Of a DNA stretch of 64,000 nucleotides, positions 47,925 through 59,501 are shown one piece after another (positions within the stretch are counted from its first letter, which is position 1; each line of letters begins with the position of its first letter). This stretch comes from Streptomyces ambofaciens ATCC 23877 (GTDB taxonomy: Bacteria; Actinomycetota; Actinomycetes; Streptomycetales; Streptomycetaceae). Made by a program: the position numbers and the translations under genes. The notes under the pieces were generated by a model. The model saw nothing but the letters and a program-made list of their open reading frames with translations. It made no database searches and was not told the DNA's origin. The stretch covers positions 2,653,001 through 2,717,000 of the forward strand of contig NZ_CP012382.1 in NCBI RefSeq assembly GCF_001267885.1, written 5' to 3'.

Positions 47925-49250
47925 ATGGCGACGCATCCGATACCCCGGTTCCCGGACGGCTTCCTGTGGGGCGTGTCGACCTCGGCGCACCAGATCGAGG
48001 GCGCGGCGGAGCTGCGGGAGCCGTCCGTGTGGGACGCCTTCACCGCCGAGCCCGGACGGGTGAAGGACGGTTCCACCGCGGCGGTGGCCTGCGACCACTA
48101 CCACCGCTACCGCGAGGACGTGGCGCTGCTGGCGGACCTGGGCGTGGACGCGTACCGCTTCTCGGTCTCCTGGCCGCGGGTGAACTCACCCGGCGGCCTC
48201 GGCTTCTACGACCGCCTCGTCGACGAACTGTGCGCGGCGGGGGTCCGGCCGGTGCCGACCCTCTTCCACTGGGACCTGCCGGTGGGGCTCGACTGGCTGG
48301 AGCGTGACACGGCGTCGCGGTTCGCGGAGTACGTGACGCGGGTCGCGGACCGGCTCGGCGACCGAGTCGGCAGGTGGATCACGCTCAACGAGCCCGCCGA
48401 GCACACCCTGCTGGGCCACGCCCTGGGCGTGCACGCCCCCGGCAGGGGCCTGCTCTTCGACGCCCTTCCGGTGGCCCACCACCAGCTGCTCGCGCACGGT
48501 CTGGCGGTACGGGCCCTGCGCGCGTCGGGCGCCACGGACGTCGGGATCGCCAACTCGCACGGCCCGACCTGGCCGGCGTCGGACGACCCGGCCGACCGGG
48601 AGGCGGCGGACTTCTACGACCTCCTCCTGAACCGGCTGTTCAGCGACCCGCTGCTGACCGGGCGGTACCCGGAGGGCGTCGGGGAGCTGATGCCGGGGGA
48701 CGCGCGCCAGGTCGACGCCGACCTGGCGGTCATCGCCGAGCCGCTGGACTGGTACGGCGTGAACTACTACGCGCCCACCCGGGTGGGCGCCCCGCAGGGT
48801 GCGGAGATCGAGTTCGGGGGTCTGACGCTCCCCGCGGAGCTGCCCTTCTCGGTGCGCGGCATCGAGGGCCGGCCGCTGACCGACTTCGGCTGGCCCGTCG
48901 TCCCCGAGGGGCTGACGGAGCTCCTCACGGGCTTGAGCGACCGCTACGGCGACCGGCTCCCGCCGATCGTCATCACGGAGAACGGCTGCTCCTACGAGGG
49001 GCTCGACGACCGGGACCGCATCGCCTACCTGGACGGGCACGTCCGCGCCCTGCACCGGGCGCTGGAGGCGGGCGTGGACGTGCGCGGCTACTTCGTGTGG
49101 TCGCTGCTGGACAACTTCGAGTGGGCGGAGGGGTACGCGCGCCGCTTCGGCCTGGTCCACGTGGACTTCGCGACGCTGGAGCGCACGCCCAAGGCCTCGT
49201 ACGGCTGGTTCCGCGAGGTGCTGCGGGCGCAGCGGCACCGGCCCCGGTGA
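47925..49250 (+). CDS. GH1 beta-glucosidase
   Basis: 441-aa cytosolic glycoside hydrolase family 1 enzyme from ATG 47925. PRFPDGFLWGVSTSAHQIEG is the GH1 N-terminal signature, the acid/base Glu is in TLNEPAEHT, and the nucleophile Glu in IVITENGCSYEG; SLLDNFEWAEGY closes the substrate site. Cleaves beta-glucosides such as cellobiose. No LacI regulator or sugar ABC genes adjoin it. Confidence 0.94.
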   Translation: MATHPIPRFPDGFLWGVSTSAHQIEGAAELREPSVWDAFTAEPGRVKDGSTAAVACDHYHRYREDVALLADLGVDAYRFSVSWPRVNSPGGLGFYDRLVDELCAAGVRPVPTLFHWDLPVGLDWLERDTASRFAEYVTRVADRLGDRVGRWITLNEPAEHTLLGHALGVHAPGRGLLFDALPVAHHQLLAHGLAVRALRASGATDVGIANSHGPTWPASDDPADREAADFYDLLLNRLFSDPLLTGRYPEGVGELMPGDARQVDADLAVIAEPLDWYGVNYYAPTRVGAPQGAEIEFGGLTLPAELPFSVRGIEGRPLTDFGWPVVPEGLTELLTGLSDRYGDRLPPIVITENGCSYEGLDDRDRIAYLDGHVRALHRALEAGVDVRGYFVWSLLDNFEWAEGYARRFGLVHVDFATLERTPKASYGWFREVLRAQRHRPR

Positions 49251-49461
49251 CGCCCGGTCACGGACGGCGACCGGGCGGGGCGGGTCCGCCGGCGGAGGCG
49301 GCGGGCCCGGGACCGGGAGTGAACGCGGGTGGTACGCCGGACACCGGTCGGATAAAAGGCCTCGGCGCTGTCGGCGGGGAGTCGTACGCTGGAGACATCA
49401 GACCCGCCCGTCACGCGGCGCACGCCGCAGAGGAGGACTTGCAGGCCTAGAGCGCCGGCCC

Positions 49462-51621
<2,160 letters not shown>

Positions 51622-51633
51622 ACCAGCACGACC

Positions 51634-52131
51634 ATGTCGATCGACGTCAACAACGAGTCCGGAACCGAGGTCGACGAGCAGGCGATCCTCGACATCGCCC
51701 GCTACGCGCTCGCGCGGATGCGCATCCACCCGCTCTCCGAGCTCTCGGTGATCGTCGTGGACGCCGACGCCATGGAGCAGCTCCACATCCAGTGGATGGA
51801 CCTGCCGGGGCCGACGGATGTCATGTCCTTCCCGATGGACGAGCTGCGTCCGCCGGCCAAGGACGAGGACGAGCCGCCGCAGGGGCTGCTCGGCGACATC
51901 GTGCTCTGCCCCGAGGTCGCCGCCAAGCAGGGCACCGAGGCACCGACGCAGCACTCCATGGACGAGGAGCTCCAGCTCCTCACCGTCCACGGGGTGCTGC
52001 ACCTGCTCGGCTACGACCACGAGGAGCCGGACGAGAAGGCCGAGATGTTCGGTCTCCAGGCGGCCATCGTGGACGGCTGGCGTGCGGAGAAGGGCCTGAC
52101 CGGCCCGTCCCCGGCCCCGACCGTCTCATGA
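51634..52131 (+). CDS. ybeY: Endoribonuclease YbeY
   Basis: 165-aa single-strand endoribonuclease for 16S rRNA 3'-end maturation and ribosome quality control. The zinc motif [16 protein letters not shown] (HxxxHxxxxxH) is intact, with [12 protein letters not shown] earlier. It lies 12 bp after phoH and its stop overlaps the next start (ATGA), giving the conserved phoH-ybeY-corC order. Confidence 0.95.
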   Translation: MSIDVNNESGTEVDEQAILDIARYALARMRIHPLSELSVIVVDADAMEQLHIQWMDLPGPTDVMSFPMDELRPPAKDEDEPPQGLLGDIVLCPEVAAKQGTEAPTQHSMDEELQLLTVHGVLHLLGYDHEEPDEKAEMFGLQAAIVDGWRAEKGLTGPSPAPTVS

Positions 52132-53432
52132 GCCTCCCGCTGATCGCCGGCGCGGTCGCCCTGGTCGTGGTCGCCTGGCTCGCCGCGTGCGCGGAGGCGG
52201 GGCTCGCCCGGGTCTCCAGCTTCCGCGCCGAGGAGGCCGTACGGTCCGGGCGGCGCGGCGGCGTGAAGCTCGCCAAGGTCGCCGCCGACCCGACGCGCTA
52301 TCTGAACGTGGCGCTGCTGGTCCGGGTGGCCTGCGAGATGGCGGCCGCGGCGCTGGTCACGTACGCCTGTCTGAAGCAGTTCGACGGCACCGGCGAGGCG
52401 CTGGTGATCGCCATCGCGGTGATGGTGCTCGTCTCGTACGTCGCCGTCGGGGTCTCCCCGCGCACCATCGGCCGGCAGCATCCGATGAACACGGCGACGG
52501 CGGCGGCGTACGTCCTGGTGCCGCTGGCCCGGATCATGGGCCCGATCCCGTCGCTGCTCATCCTCATCGGCAACGCGCTCACCCCCGGCAAGGGCTTCCG
52601 CCGGGGCCCCTTCGCCTCCGAGGCGGAGCTGCGCGCCCTGGTCGACTACGCCGAGAAGGAGTCGCTGATCGAGGCCGAGGAGCGCCGCATGGTGCACTCG
52701 GTCTTCGAGCTGGGCGACACGCTCGTGCGCGAGGTCATGGTGCCGCGGACCGACCTCGTCGTCATCGAGCGCTACAAGACGATCCGCCAGGCGCTGACCC
52801 TCGCCCTGCGCTCGGGTTTCTCGCGGATACCGGTGACCGGTGACAGCGAGGACGACATCGTCGGCATCGTGTACCTGAAGGACCTGGTCCGCCGGACGCA
52901 CATCAGCCGGGAGGCGGAGGGCGACCTGGTGTCCACGGCGATGCGGCCGGCGTTCTTCGTGCCCGACACCAAGAACGCCGGTGACCTGCTGCGCGAGATG
53001 CAGAAGGAGCGCAACCACGTGGCCGTGGTGATCGACGAGTACGGCGGCACGGCCGGCATCGTCACCATCGAGGACATCCTGGAGGAGATCGTCGGCGAGA
53101 TCACCGACGAGTACGACCGGGAGCTGCCGCCCGTCGAGGAGCTGGGCGAGGACCGCTTCCGGGTCACCGCCCGCCTCGACATCGGCGACCTGGGCGAGCT
53201 CTACGGCCTGGAGGAGTTCGACGACGAGGACGTGGAGACGGTGGGCGGTCTGCTGGCGAAGGCGCTCGGCCGGGTGCCGATCGCCGGTGCCTCGTCGATG
53301 GTGGAGCTGCCCGACGGCCGTGAGCTGCGGCTGACGGCGGAGGCCGCGGCGGGCCGCCGGAACAAGATCGTGACGGTGCTGGTGGAGCCGGTGAACGCGG
53401 CGAAGCCCGTCGCGGAGGGCGCACCGGAATGA
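52128..53432 (+). CDS. Hemolysin-family/CorC-like membrane protein with CBS pair
   Basis: 434 aa. DUF21/CNNM transmembrane domain (three to four helices, starting [20 protein letters not shown]), then [20 protein letters not shown] leading into two CBS domains (residues ~200-325), and a C-terminal CorC_HlyC transporter-associated domain with [12 protein letters not shown]. Relatives act in Mg2+/Co2+ efflux; direct hemolysin activity is not implied. Start overlaps the ybeY stop; its own stop overlaps the next start. Confidence 0.92.
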   Translation: MSLPLIAGAVALVVVAWLAACAEAGLARVSSFRAEEAVRSGRRGGVKLAKVAADPTRYLNVALLVRVACEMAAAALVTYACLKQFDGTGEALVIAIAVMVLVSYVAVGVSPRTIGRQHPMNTATAAAYVLVPLARIMGPIPSLLILIGNALTPGKGFRRGPFASEAELRALVDYAEKESLIEAEERRMVHSVFELGDTLVREVMVPRTDLVVIERYKTIRQALTLALRSGFSRIPVTGDSEDDIVGIVYLKDLVRRTHISREAEGDLVSTAMRPAFFVPDTKNAGDLLREMQKERNHVAVVIDEYGGTAGIVTIEDILEEIVGEITDEYDRELPPVEELGEDRFRVTARLDIGDLGELYGLEEFDDEDVETVGGLLAKALGRVPIAGASSMVELPDGRELRLTAEAAAGRRNKIVTVLVEPVNAAKPVAEGAPE

Positions 53433-53788
53433 CCCCCGGGGAGCTGCGCGGCCTCTGCCTGTCCTTCAACGCCGCGGTGGAGGACTTTCCCTTCAGCCCG
53501 GAGATCTCGGTCTTCAAGGTGCTGGGCAAGATGTTCGCGCTGGCCTCGCTGGACGGGCGCCCGCTCACGGTCAACCTCAAGTGCGACCCGGACGACGCGA
53601 TCCGGCTGCGCGCCGACCACCCGGGGCTGATCGTCCCGGGCTGGCACATGAACAAGCGGCACTGGAACACGGTGACCGTGGACGGCGGGCTCCCGGACCG
53701 TCTCGTCCGGGAGCTGGTGGAGGACTCGTACGACCTGGTCGTCGCCGGCCTGCCGCGCGCCGACCGTCTCCGCCTCGACCGTCCCTGA
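53429..53788 (+). CDS. MmcQ/YjbR-family protein
   Basis: 119 aa, start overlapping the CorC-like stop (ATGA). MmcQ/YjbR fold (CyaY-like): FPFSPEISVFKVLGKMFAL, LTVNLKCDPDDAIRLR, PGWHMNKRHWNTV and ELVEDSYDLVVAGLP. Members are described as DNA-binding-like, but the function is uncertain. Last gene of the coupled run. Confidence 0.88.
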   Translation: MTPGELRGLCLSFNAAVEDFPFSPEISVFKVLGKMFALASLDGRPLTVNLKCDPDDAIRLRADHPGLIVPGWHMNKRHWNTVTVDGGLPDRLVRELVEDSYDLVVAGLPRADRLRLDRP

Positions 53789-53950
53789 GCGCGTCGCCCG
53801 GCGGCCGCGCGGTCCCGCCGCGACCGGCACGGCCGCCGTCAGCACGATCGCCGCGTCCAGGACCGGCACCGTGTGCACGCCGGACCTCAGGCCGGCCGAG
53901 GTGGTGGCCAGGACGCCGAGCAGCGGGATGCCGGCGGTGCTGCCGACTGC
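53783..53950 (-). pseudogene. C-terminal relic of an MFS transporter (?)
   Basis: Between mmcQ and the cdd-like gene, the minus strand reads STAGIPLLGVLATTSAGLRS, HTVPVLDAAIVLTAAVPVAA and then an Arg-rich tail. This resembles the last two helices and tail of a DHA2-type MFS pump. No start, no upstream part and no stop in a sensible place, so if genuine it is only a fragment. The similarity is by eye. Confidence 0.35.
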
Positions 53951-54067
53951 CGGGTGGAGGTGACCAGGCCGGTCGCCAGGGGCCTCGCCGGAGGGCCGGC
54001 GCGGGGCCGTGTATCCGGGGGCGGGGTGACCGGGCGGCCGGGCGGCGGCGCTCCGTATGCTCGCCTC

Positions 54068-54421
54068 ATGACCGAGACTCCCGCCCTCGACCCCGAGGAC
54101 CGCAAGATCGTCACCCTGGCCCGTTCCGCGCGGGCCCGCAACGGTGTGCCCGAGGGGGCCGCCGTACGCGACGAGACCGGCCGTACGTACGTCGCCGGTA
54201 CCGTCGCGCTCGACTCCCTGCAGCTCAGCGCGTTGCGCACGGCGGTGGCGATGGCGGTGGCCTCCGGTGCGACGTCGCTGGAGGCGGCGGCCGTGGTGAC
54301 CGAGGCGCCGTCGGCGTCGGACGAGGACCGGGCGGCGGTCCGGGACCTGGGCGGCCCCGGGACGCCGGTCCTGGTCGCCGCGCCGGACGGCACGGTCCGT
54401 GACACGGTGAGCGCGGGCTGA
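54068..54421 (+). CDS. Cytidine-deaminase-like protein without catalytic residues
   Basis: 117 aa from ATG 54068, in the position where actinobacteria commonly carry a gene annotated cytidine deaminase before era. The overall pattern (VTLARSARARNGVPEGAAVRDETGR, YVAGTVALDSLQLSALRTAV) follows the CDA fold. The zinc/catalytic CAE (or HAE) and PCxxC motifs are missing, and the protein has no cysteine at all. It should not deaminate cytidine by the known mechanism. Role unknown. Confidence 0.7.
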   Translation: MTETPALDPEDRKIVTLARSARARNGVPEGAAVRDETGRTYVAGTVALDSLQLSALRTAVAMAVASGATSLEAAAVVTEAPSASDEDRAAVRDLGGPGTPVLVAAPDGTVRDTVSAG

Positions 54422-54486
54422 CCGTCGCCGGCCCGGCGGGCGACCGTGGTACGGCGGGGCTCCGGGGATCAGGGACAATGGGCGCC

Positions 54487-55440
54487 ATGAGCGTTCGTAC
54501 CCAGTCATCCGAAGAACCGGCCGAGGCTGTTCACCGGGCCGGCTTCGCCTGCTTCGTGGGCCGTCCCAACGCGGGCAAGTCCACCCTCACGAACGCTCTG
54601 GTCGGGCAGAAGGTGGCGATCACCTCGAACCGTCCGCAGACCACCCGGCACACCGTGCGGGGCATCGTGCACCGGGAGGACGCCCAGCTCATCCTGGTGG
54701 ACACCCCGGGCCTGCACAAGCCGCGCACGCTGCTGGGCGAGCGGCTCAACGACGTCGTGCGGACGACGTGGGCCGAGGTGGACGTCATCGGCTTCTGCCT
54801 GCCGGCGAACGAGAAGCTGGGCCCCGGTGACCGCTTCATCGCCAAGGAACTGGCGGCGATCAAGAAGACCCCGAAGGTCGCGATCGTCACGAAGACGGAC
54901 CTGGTGGACTCCAAGACCCTGGCCGAGCAGCTGATCGCCATCGATCAGCTGGGCCAGGAGCTGGGTATCACCTGGACGGAGATCGTCCCGGTCTCGGCGA
55001 CCGCGAACCAGCAGGTGGACCTGCTCGCGGACCTGCTCACCCCGCTGATGCCCGAGGGCCCCGCGCTCTATCCCGAGGGCGACCTGACCGACGAGCCCGA
55101 GCAGGTCATGGTCGCCGAGCTGATCCGGGAGGCCGCGCTGGAGGGCGTGCGGGACGAGCTGCCGCACTCCATCGCGGTGGTCGTGGAGGAGATGCTCCCG
55201 CGCGAGGACCGCCCCGCGGACAAGCCGCTCCTGGACATCCACGCCAATGTCTTCATCGAGCGCCCGAGCCAGAAGGGCATCATCATCGGCCCCAAGGGCA
55301 AGCGCCTGAAGGACGTCGGCATCAAGTCCCGCAAGCAGATCGAGGCGCTGCTCGGCACCCCTGTCTTCCTGGACCTGCACGTCAAGGTCGCCAAGGACTG
55401 GCAGCGCGACCCGAAGCAACTGCGCCGCCTCGGCTTCTGA
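54487..55440 (+). CDS. era: GTPase Era
   Basis: 317 aa from ATG 54487 (ATG 54478 is also possible). G1 is GRPNAGKST, G2 around TTRHTVRGIV, G3 is DTPGL, G4 is TKTD and G5 VSATAN; the C-terminal KH domain has KGIIIGPKGKRLKDVGIKSR. Binds the 3' end of 16S rRNA and assists 30S assembly together with YbeY. Confidence 0.96.
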   Translation: MSVRTQSSEEPAEAVHRAGFACFVGRPNAGKSTLTNALVGQKVAITSNRPQTTRHTVRGIVHREDAQLILVDTPGLHKPRTLLGERLNDVVRTTWAEVDVIGFCLPANEKLGPGDRFIAKELAAIKKTPKVAIVTKTDLVDSKTLAEQLIAIDQLGQELGITWTEIVPVSATANQQVDLLADLLTPLMPEGPALYPEGDLTDEPEQVMVAELIREAALEGVRDELPHSIAVVVEEMLPREDRPADKPLLDIHANVFIERPSQKGIIIGPKGKRLKDVGIKSRKQIEALLGTPVFLDLHVKVAKDWQRDPKQLRRLGF

Positions 55441-55441
55441 G

Positions 55442-55490
55442 CCACCCCGGCTTCCGGACCACCCCGGCTTCCGGGCCACCCCGGCGGCGG
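55442..55490. repeat. 17-bp tandem repeat, three units
   Basis: CCACCCCGGCTTCCGGA at 55442-55458, a one-base variant at 55459-55475, and a partial third copy, directly after the era stop and before the converging kinase gene. Confidence 0.85.
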
Positions 55491-55494
55491 TGCG

Positions 55495-56676
55495 TCAGGC
55501 CGGGGGGCGGAAGCCGATGGTCGGTACGGCGCGGCGCAGGGGCCAGGGTGCCACCAGGTCGTCCGGGACCAGGTCGGCCAGGAACGCGTAGCGGCGCAGG
55601 GCCGTCGGGTCCTGGCCCTCGACGGACTGGACCTTGCGCCACCAGGTCGCGATCTCGCACCAGCCGGGCGCCGACAGGGAGCCGCCGAACTCCTGGACGG
55701 AGAGGGCGGCGGTGAGGCCGGCGAAGGCCAGCCGGTCGGCCAGCGGCCAGCCGGCCAGCGTCCCGGTGACGAACCCGGCGACGAAGACGTCCCCCGCGCC
55801 GGTCGGGTCCAGGGCCTCCACCTCGATGGCCGGGACCTCGGCGCTCTCCCCCGTACGCCGGTCCACCGCGTACGCGCCGTCCGCGCCGAGGGTGACCACG
55901 GCGAGCGGCACGTGCTCGGTCAGGGCGTGCGCGGCCGCGCGGGGGCAGTCGGCGCCCGTGTAGCGCATGGCCTCCTCCGCGTTCGGCAGGAAGGCCTCGC
56001 AGTGCGCGAGGTCGGGCAGCTCGGCCAGGTTCCAGGCGCCGGTGTCGTCCCAGCCGACGTCGGCGAAGACCCGGGTGCCGCGCGCGGCGGCCTGGGCGAT
56101 CCAGGGGGCGCGGACGCCGGGCGTGAGGGAGGCGACGGCGGCACGCGCGCGGGGCGGGCACTCGGGGGACGGCTCCTCGGGGGGCGGCTCGTGGCCGTGG
56201 GAGACCATCGTGCGTTCCCCCTCGTAGGCCATCGAGACCGTCACCGGCGAGTGCCAGCCGGGCACGGTGCGCGAGGGGCTCAGGTCGACGCCCTCGCCCC
56301 GCGCGAGGGCGTCCCAGCAGTAGTCGCCGTAGTGGTCGTCGCCGAAGGCCGCGGCCAGCGAGGTGCGCAGACCGAGGCGGGCCAGCGCGGTCGCCATGTT
56401 GGCGATGCCGCCCGGGCTCGACCCCATCCCCCGCGCCCAGGACTCGGTTCCGCGCACCGGCGCGGAGTCGAGGCCCGTGAACACGACGTCGAGGAAGACG
56501 GTGCCGGTCAGATACACGTCCCAGGGCGGGTCCTGCGGGGTGCGCAGGGCGGCGAGGGGGTCGACCTGGGGCTGGTGCGGTCCCCCGGAGGGGACGTGGC
56601 GGTGCGTTCTCTCGTCGGCCGGCATGACGGGCATGGCGGGCACGTCGGACGCGGTGGACACGGTGGACGCTGTCAC
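55495..56676 (-). CDS. PfkB-family carbohydrate kinase
   Basis: About 393 aa from GTG 56676, with GGGAG upstream; the frame is open well beyond, but that part is low-complexity. Ribokinase fold: TGTVFLDVVFTGLD, GGIANMATALARLGL (signature 1), VVTLGADGAYAVD and DPTGAGDVFVAGFVTG (signature 2 with the catalytic Asp). Phosphorylates a sugar or nucleoside not identifiable here. The 421-bp stretch 56677-57097 upstream holds no gene; it contains the CRP-like dyad TGTGATCCAGAACACA (56963-56978) and both divergent promoters. Confidence 0.9.
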   Translation of the reverse strand: MTASTVSTASDVPAMPVMPADERTHRHVPSGGPHQPQVDPLAALRTPQDPPWDVYLTGTVFLDVVFTGLDSAPVRGTESWARGMGSSPGGIANMATALARLGLRTSLAAAFGDDHYGDYCWDALARGEGVDLSPSRTVPGWHSPVTVSMAYEGERTMVSHGHEPPPEEPSPECPPRARAAVASLTPGVRAPWIAQAAARGTRVFADVGWDDTGAWNLAELPDLAHCEAFLPNAEEAMRYTGADCPRAAAHALTEHVPLAVVTLGADGAYAVDRRTGESAEVPAIEVEALDPTGAGDVFVAGFVTGTLAGWPLADRLAFAGLTAALSVQEFGGSLSAPGWCEIATWWRKVQSVEGQDPTALRRYAFLADLVPDDLVAPWPLRRAVPTIGFRPPA

Positions 56677-57097
56677 GGTGCGCTCCCTGGCATGGTGCGG
56701 ACCCCGCCAGTGTGCACCACGCCGCCGACAAGCCCGCGGCGTCCGGGCCGGTGCCGTCGGACCGCGGCCGGTCCCGGCCGCGCCGAGGAGCCGGCGTCCG
56801 CCCGGCGCGTGCGGCGCGGCCGACGGCGGGTCACGAGGCGCCGGACCGTCGCGGTGACAGGGGGTCAGACCCGGTACGGACGCGGTGGATCGGCTCGAGG
56901 ACGGGGTGACGCACCAGCGGTGACGATCGCTGTTACCCGGCTCCGATGGGCGTAAACGCGCATGTGATCCAGAACACACCACCTCGGCTGTTTCCCGCCT
57001 CCTCGCGCTTGATACAAATTGCCCGCGCGCACCTGTCCGTCGACGGTCGTCGCCCCCCTCCTCTCCTGAGTCCCTTTCGCACGCCCTGGGAACGCCC

Positions 57098-58447
57098 GTG
57101 TTCGCCCCCCGCACCACCCCCTGGCCCCTCGTCGCCCTTTTCACGGCCGGGTACCTTCCTCCGTATCTGCTGCCCACCACCGTCGGCAGACTCGACACCG
57201 GCCTTCCGCTGACCGCCACTCAGGCGGGCGCCGTCGGCAGTGCGCTCCTGCTGAGTTCGGCGACCGCCGGCTTCCTGCTGGCCTCCCGGATGCAGCGGAT
57301 CGGCGCCCGGACACCGGCCCGCTTCGGGCTCGCCCTGGCCGTCCTCGGCTACGGCGCCGCCTCCCTCACCACCGCCGTCCCCGCCGTGGTCGCCGGCGCG
57401 GTGCTGGGCGGTCTCGGATCCGGTACGGCCATGACCGTCGCCGCCACCCGGATCGCCGCCGAGCGTGACCCCCACCGGGCCTCCACGCTGGGCCTGCTGA
57501 CCGTCTCGGCGCTGGCCGGCGCGGTGTACCTGACGGTGCCTCACCTCGGCCGGGCGCACGGTCTGCCGCTGGCCGCGATCGCGCTGACCGCGCTCGCGGT
57601 GTGGCCGCTGACCGGCCGGCTGCCGGGACGGGCGGCCCCCTCCCCGGCCGCCCACGGCACCGGGAGCACCGCCCCGCTCCCCCGCCGCCGCTCGGGTCTG
57701 GTCCTCGCCGCGGCCGTGCTGTGCTGGTCCCTCGCGCAGAACTCCCTGTGGGGGGTCAGCGGCCGGATCGGCCTGACGCAGGCCGGACTCGGCGACGCCA
57801 CGCTCGGGGTCGTGTTCGCCGTCGCCCTGGGCGCGGGTCTGCTGGGGGTGCTGGCGGCCGGCGCGCTCGGGCCGCGGCTCGGGCGTGCGATGCCCGTCGG
57901 GGCCGGGACGGTGATCATCGCCGGGTGCATCGCCCTGACCGCGTCGGCGACCACTCCCACCACCTTCGCGGCCGGGGAGATCGCCTGGAACACGCTGTAC
58001 CCGGTCGTGCTGTCGTACCTGATCGGCCTGGCCGCCTCGCTCGACCCGCGGGGCCGCTGGGCGGTGCTCGTCGGGTCGGCGTCCTCCCTGGGCACGGCGG
58101 CCGGGCCGCTGACCGGCAGTGTGCTGTCCGCGCAGGCCGGATACCCGGTGATGGGCCTGGTGCTCGCCGCCGGTCTGCTCGTGGTCGCCGCGCCGATGAC
58201 CGCCGTCGCCCTGCACACCGGCGGGCGCCCGCTGCTGCCCGGCACCGTCCGCCGCCGGGGCGGCACCCCGGCCGCCCTGGTCGCCGCCGCCACCGGCACG
58301 CCGAGCGGCGCCGTGCCGGAGATCGGCGCCGCGGAGCAGGCGGTCGTGGAGATCACCGTGGACGCACCGGCCGTCGCGGTCCAGCGTGCCTACGACACGG
58401 CGGGACCCCGGCAGGCGGCGGCCACACCGGGGTCCGGGGCGAGCTGA
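57098..58447 (+). CDS. MFS transporter
   Basis: 449 aa from GTG 57098. Twelve predicted membrane helices: TGLPLTATQAGAVGSALLLSS and RMQRIGARTPARFGLALAV (a motif-A-like loop) in the N half, SGLVLAAAVLCWSLAQNSLWG opening the C half. The Ala/Gly-rich cytoplasmic tail of ~60 residues is dispensable-looking. Substrate unknown. Divergent from the PfkB kinase gene, so uptake of that kinase's sugar is conceivable but unproven. Confidence 0.85.
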   Translation: MFAPRTTPWPLVALFTAGYLPPYLLPTTVGRLDTGLPLTATQAGAVGSALLLSSATAGFLLASRMQRIGARTPARFGLALAVLGYGAASLTTAVPAVVAGAVLGGLGSGTAMTVAATRIAAERDPHRASTLGLLTVSALAGAVYLTVPHLGRAHGLPLAAIALTALAVWPLTGRLPGRAAPSPAAHGTGSTAPLPRRRSGLVLAAAVLCWSLAQNSLWGVSGRIGLTQAGLGDATLGVVFAVALGAGLLGVLAAGALGPRLGRAMPVGAGTVIIAGCIALTASATTPTTFAAGEIAWNTLYPVVLSYLIGLAASLDPRGRWAVLVGSASSLGTAAGPLTGSVLSAQAGYPVMGLVLAAGLLVVAAPMTAVALHTGGRPLLPGTVRRRGGTPAALVAAATGTPSGAVPEIGAAEQAVVEITVDAPAVAVQRAYDTAGPRQAAATPGSGAS

Positions 58448-58484
58448 CGGCGGTCGCGCGGGGCGGCGCGGGAACGCCGGGTGG

Positions 58485-59501
58485 CTAGCCGAAGCGGTAC
58501 GCGTCGACCTCGGCGAGGTACCGCGCCCGCAGCTCCTCGTCGTCCTCCAGGAAGGAGGCGAGGAAGGAGTTGCGGGCCAGCTCCCGCAGCCGGTCCTCGG
58601 TGAGCCCGAGCGTCCGGCGCACGGCGTCGAAGTTGTCACCCGCGTAGCCGCCGAAGTAGGCCGGATCGTCGGAGTTCACCGTGCACATCAGTCCGGCGTC
58701 CAGCATGGCGGGCAGCGGATGGTCGGCGAGGGTGTCGACCGTCCGCAGCCGCACGTTGGACAGCGGGCACAGGGTGAGCGGGACGCGGTCGCGCACCAGC
58801 CGCTCGACCAGCGCCGGGTCCTCCAGGCAGCGCAGGCCGTGGTCGATCCGCTCGACGCCGAGGACGTCCAGGGCCTCGGTGACGTACTCCGGCGGCCCCT
58901 CCTCGCCCGCGTGCGCCACCCGCCGCAGCCCGAGGGCGGCGGCGGCCTCGTACACCTCGCGGAACTTCACCGGCGGATGGCCCACCTCGGCCGAGTCCAG
59001 GCCGACGCCGGTGATCCGGTCGAGGTGGGGCTCGGCGGCGTCGAGGGTCCGCAGCGCCGACTCGGCGGACTCGTCGCGCAGGAAGCACAGGATCAGCCGG
59101 GTGGAGACGCCGTGCCGCTCCCGGCTGCGGCCCAGCGCCCGCCACAGCCCCTCCACGACCGTGCCCATCTCCACGCCCCGGGCCAGGTGTGCCTGCGGGT
59201 CGAAGAAGATCTCCGCGTGCCGCACGCCCTGCGCGGCGGCGCGGGCGAGGTAGGCGTTCGCGAGGTCCTCGAAGTCGCGCTCGGTGCGCAGGACGGCCAT
59301 GAGCTCGTAGTACAGGTTCAGGAAGGACTGGAGGTCCTCGAAGCGGTACGCCTCGCGCAGCGCGTCCGTGTCCGCGTACGGCAGGGTCACGCCGTTGCGG
59401 GCGGCCAGCTCGAAGGCCAGCTCGGGCTCCAGAGTGCCTTCGATGTGGAGGTGCAGTTCAGCTTTGGGCAGAGGCATCAGAGCATCGTACGGCGGTTTCA
59501 C
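58485..59501 (-). CDS. Adenosine/adenine deaminase
   Basis: 338 aa. GTG 59501 overlaps the RNase Z stop (GTGA), which favours this start over ATG 59477. Amidohydrolase zinc site [12 protein letters not shown] (HxH), catalytic [13 protein letters not shown] (HAGE), RIDHGL, and [13 protein letters not shown]. The HAGEEGPP and DDPAYFGGY forms are those I associate with the adenine deaminase branch (Aah1/PA0148-like) more than with classical adenosine deaminase. Purine salvage in either case. Confidence 0.85.
   Translation of the reverse strand: MKPPYDALMPLPKAELHLHIEGTLEPELAFELAARNGVTLPYADTDALREAYRFEDLQSFLNLYYELMAVLRTERDFEDLANAYLARAAAQGVRHAEIFFDPQAHLARGVEMGTVVEGLWRALGRSRERHGVSTRLILCFLRDESAESALRTLDAAEPHLDRITGVGLDSAEVGHPPVKFREVYEAAAALGLRRVAHAGEEGPPEYVTEALDVLGVERIDHGLRCLEDPALVERLVRDRVPLTLCPLSNVRLRTVDTLADHPLPAMLDAGLMCTVNSDDPAYFGGYAGDNFDAVRRTLGLTEDRLRELARNSFLASFLEDDEELRARYLAEVDAYRFG

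Noticed and set aside
52128..53432. True hemolysin
   Set aside because: The DUF21-CBS-CorC architecture is that of metal-efflux-related membrane proteins; the hemolysin name is historical.
56963..56978. Crp site TGTGATCCAGAACACA
   Set aside because: Half-sites deviate from the GTGA-N6-TCAC consensus and a single weak dyad in a GC-rich promoter region is not enough for a separate call. It is mentioned only under the adjacent gene.
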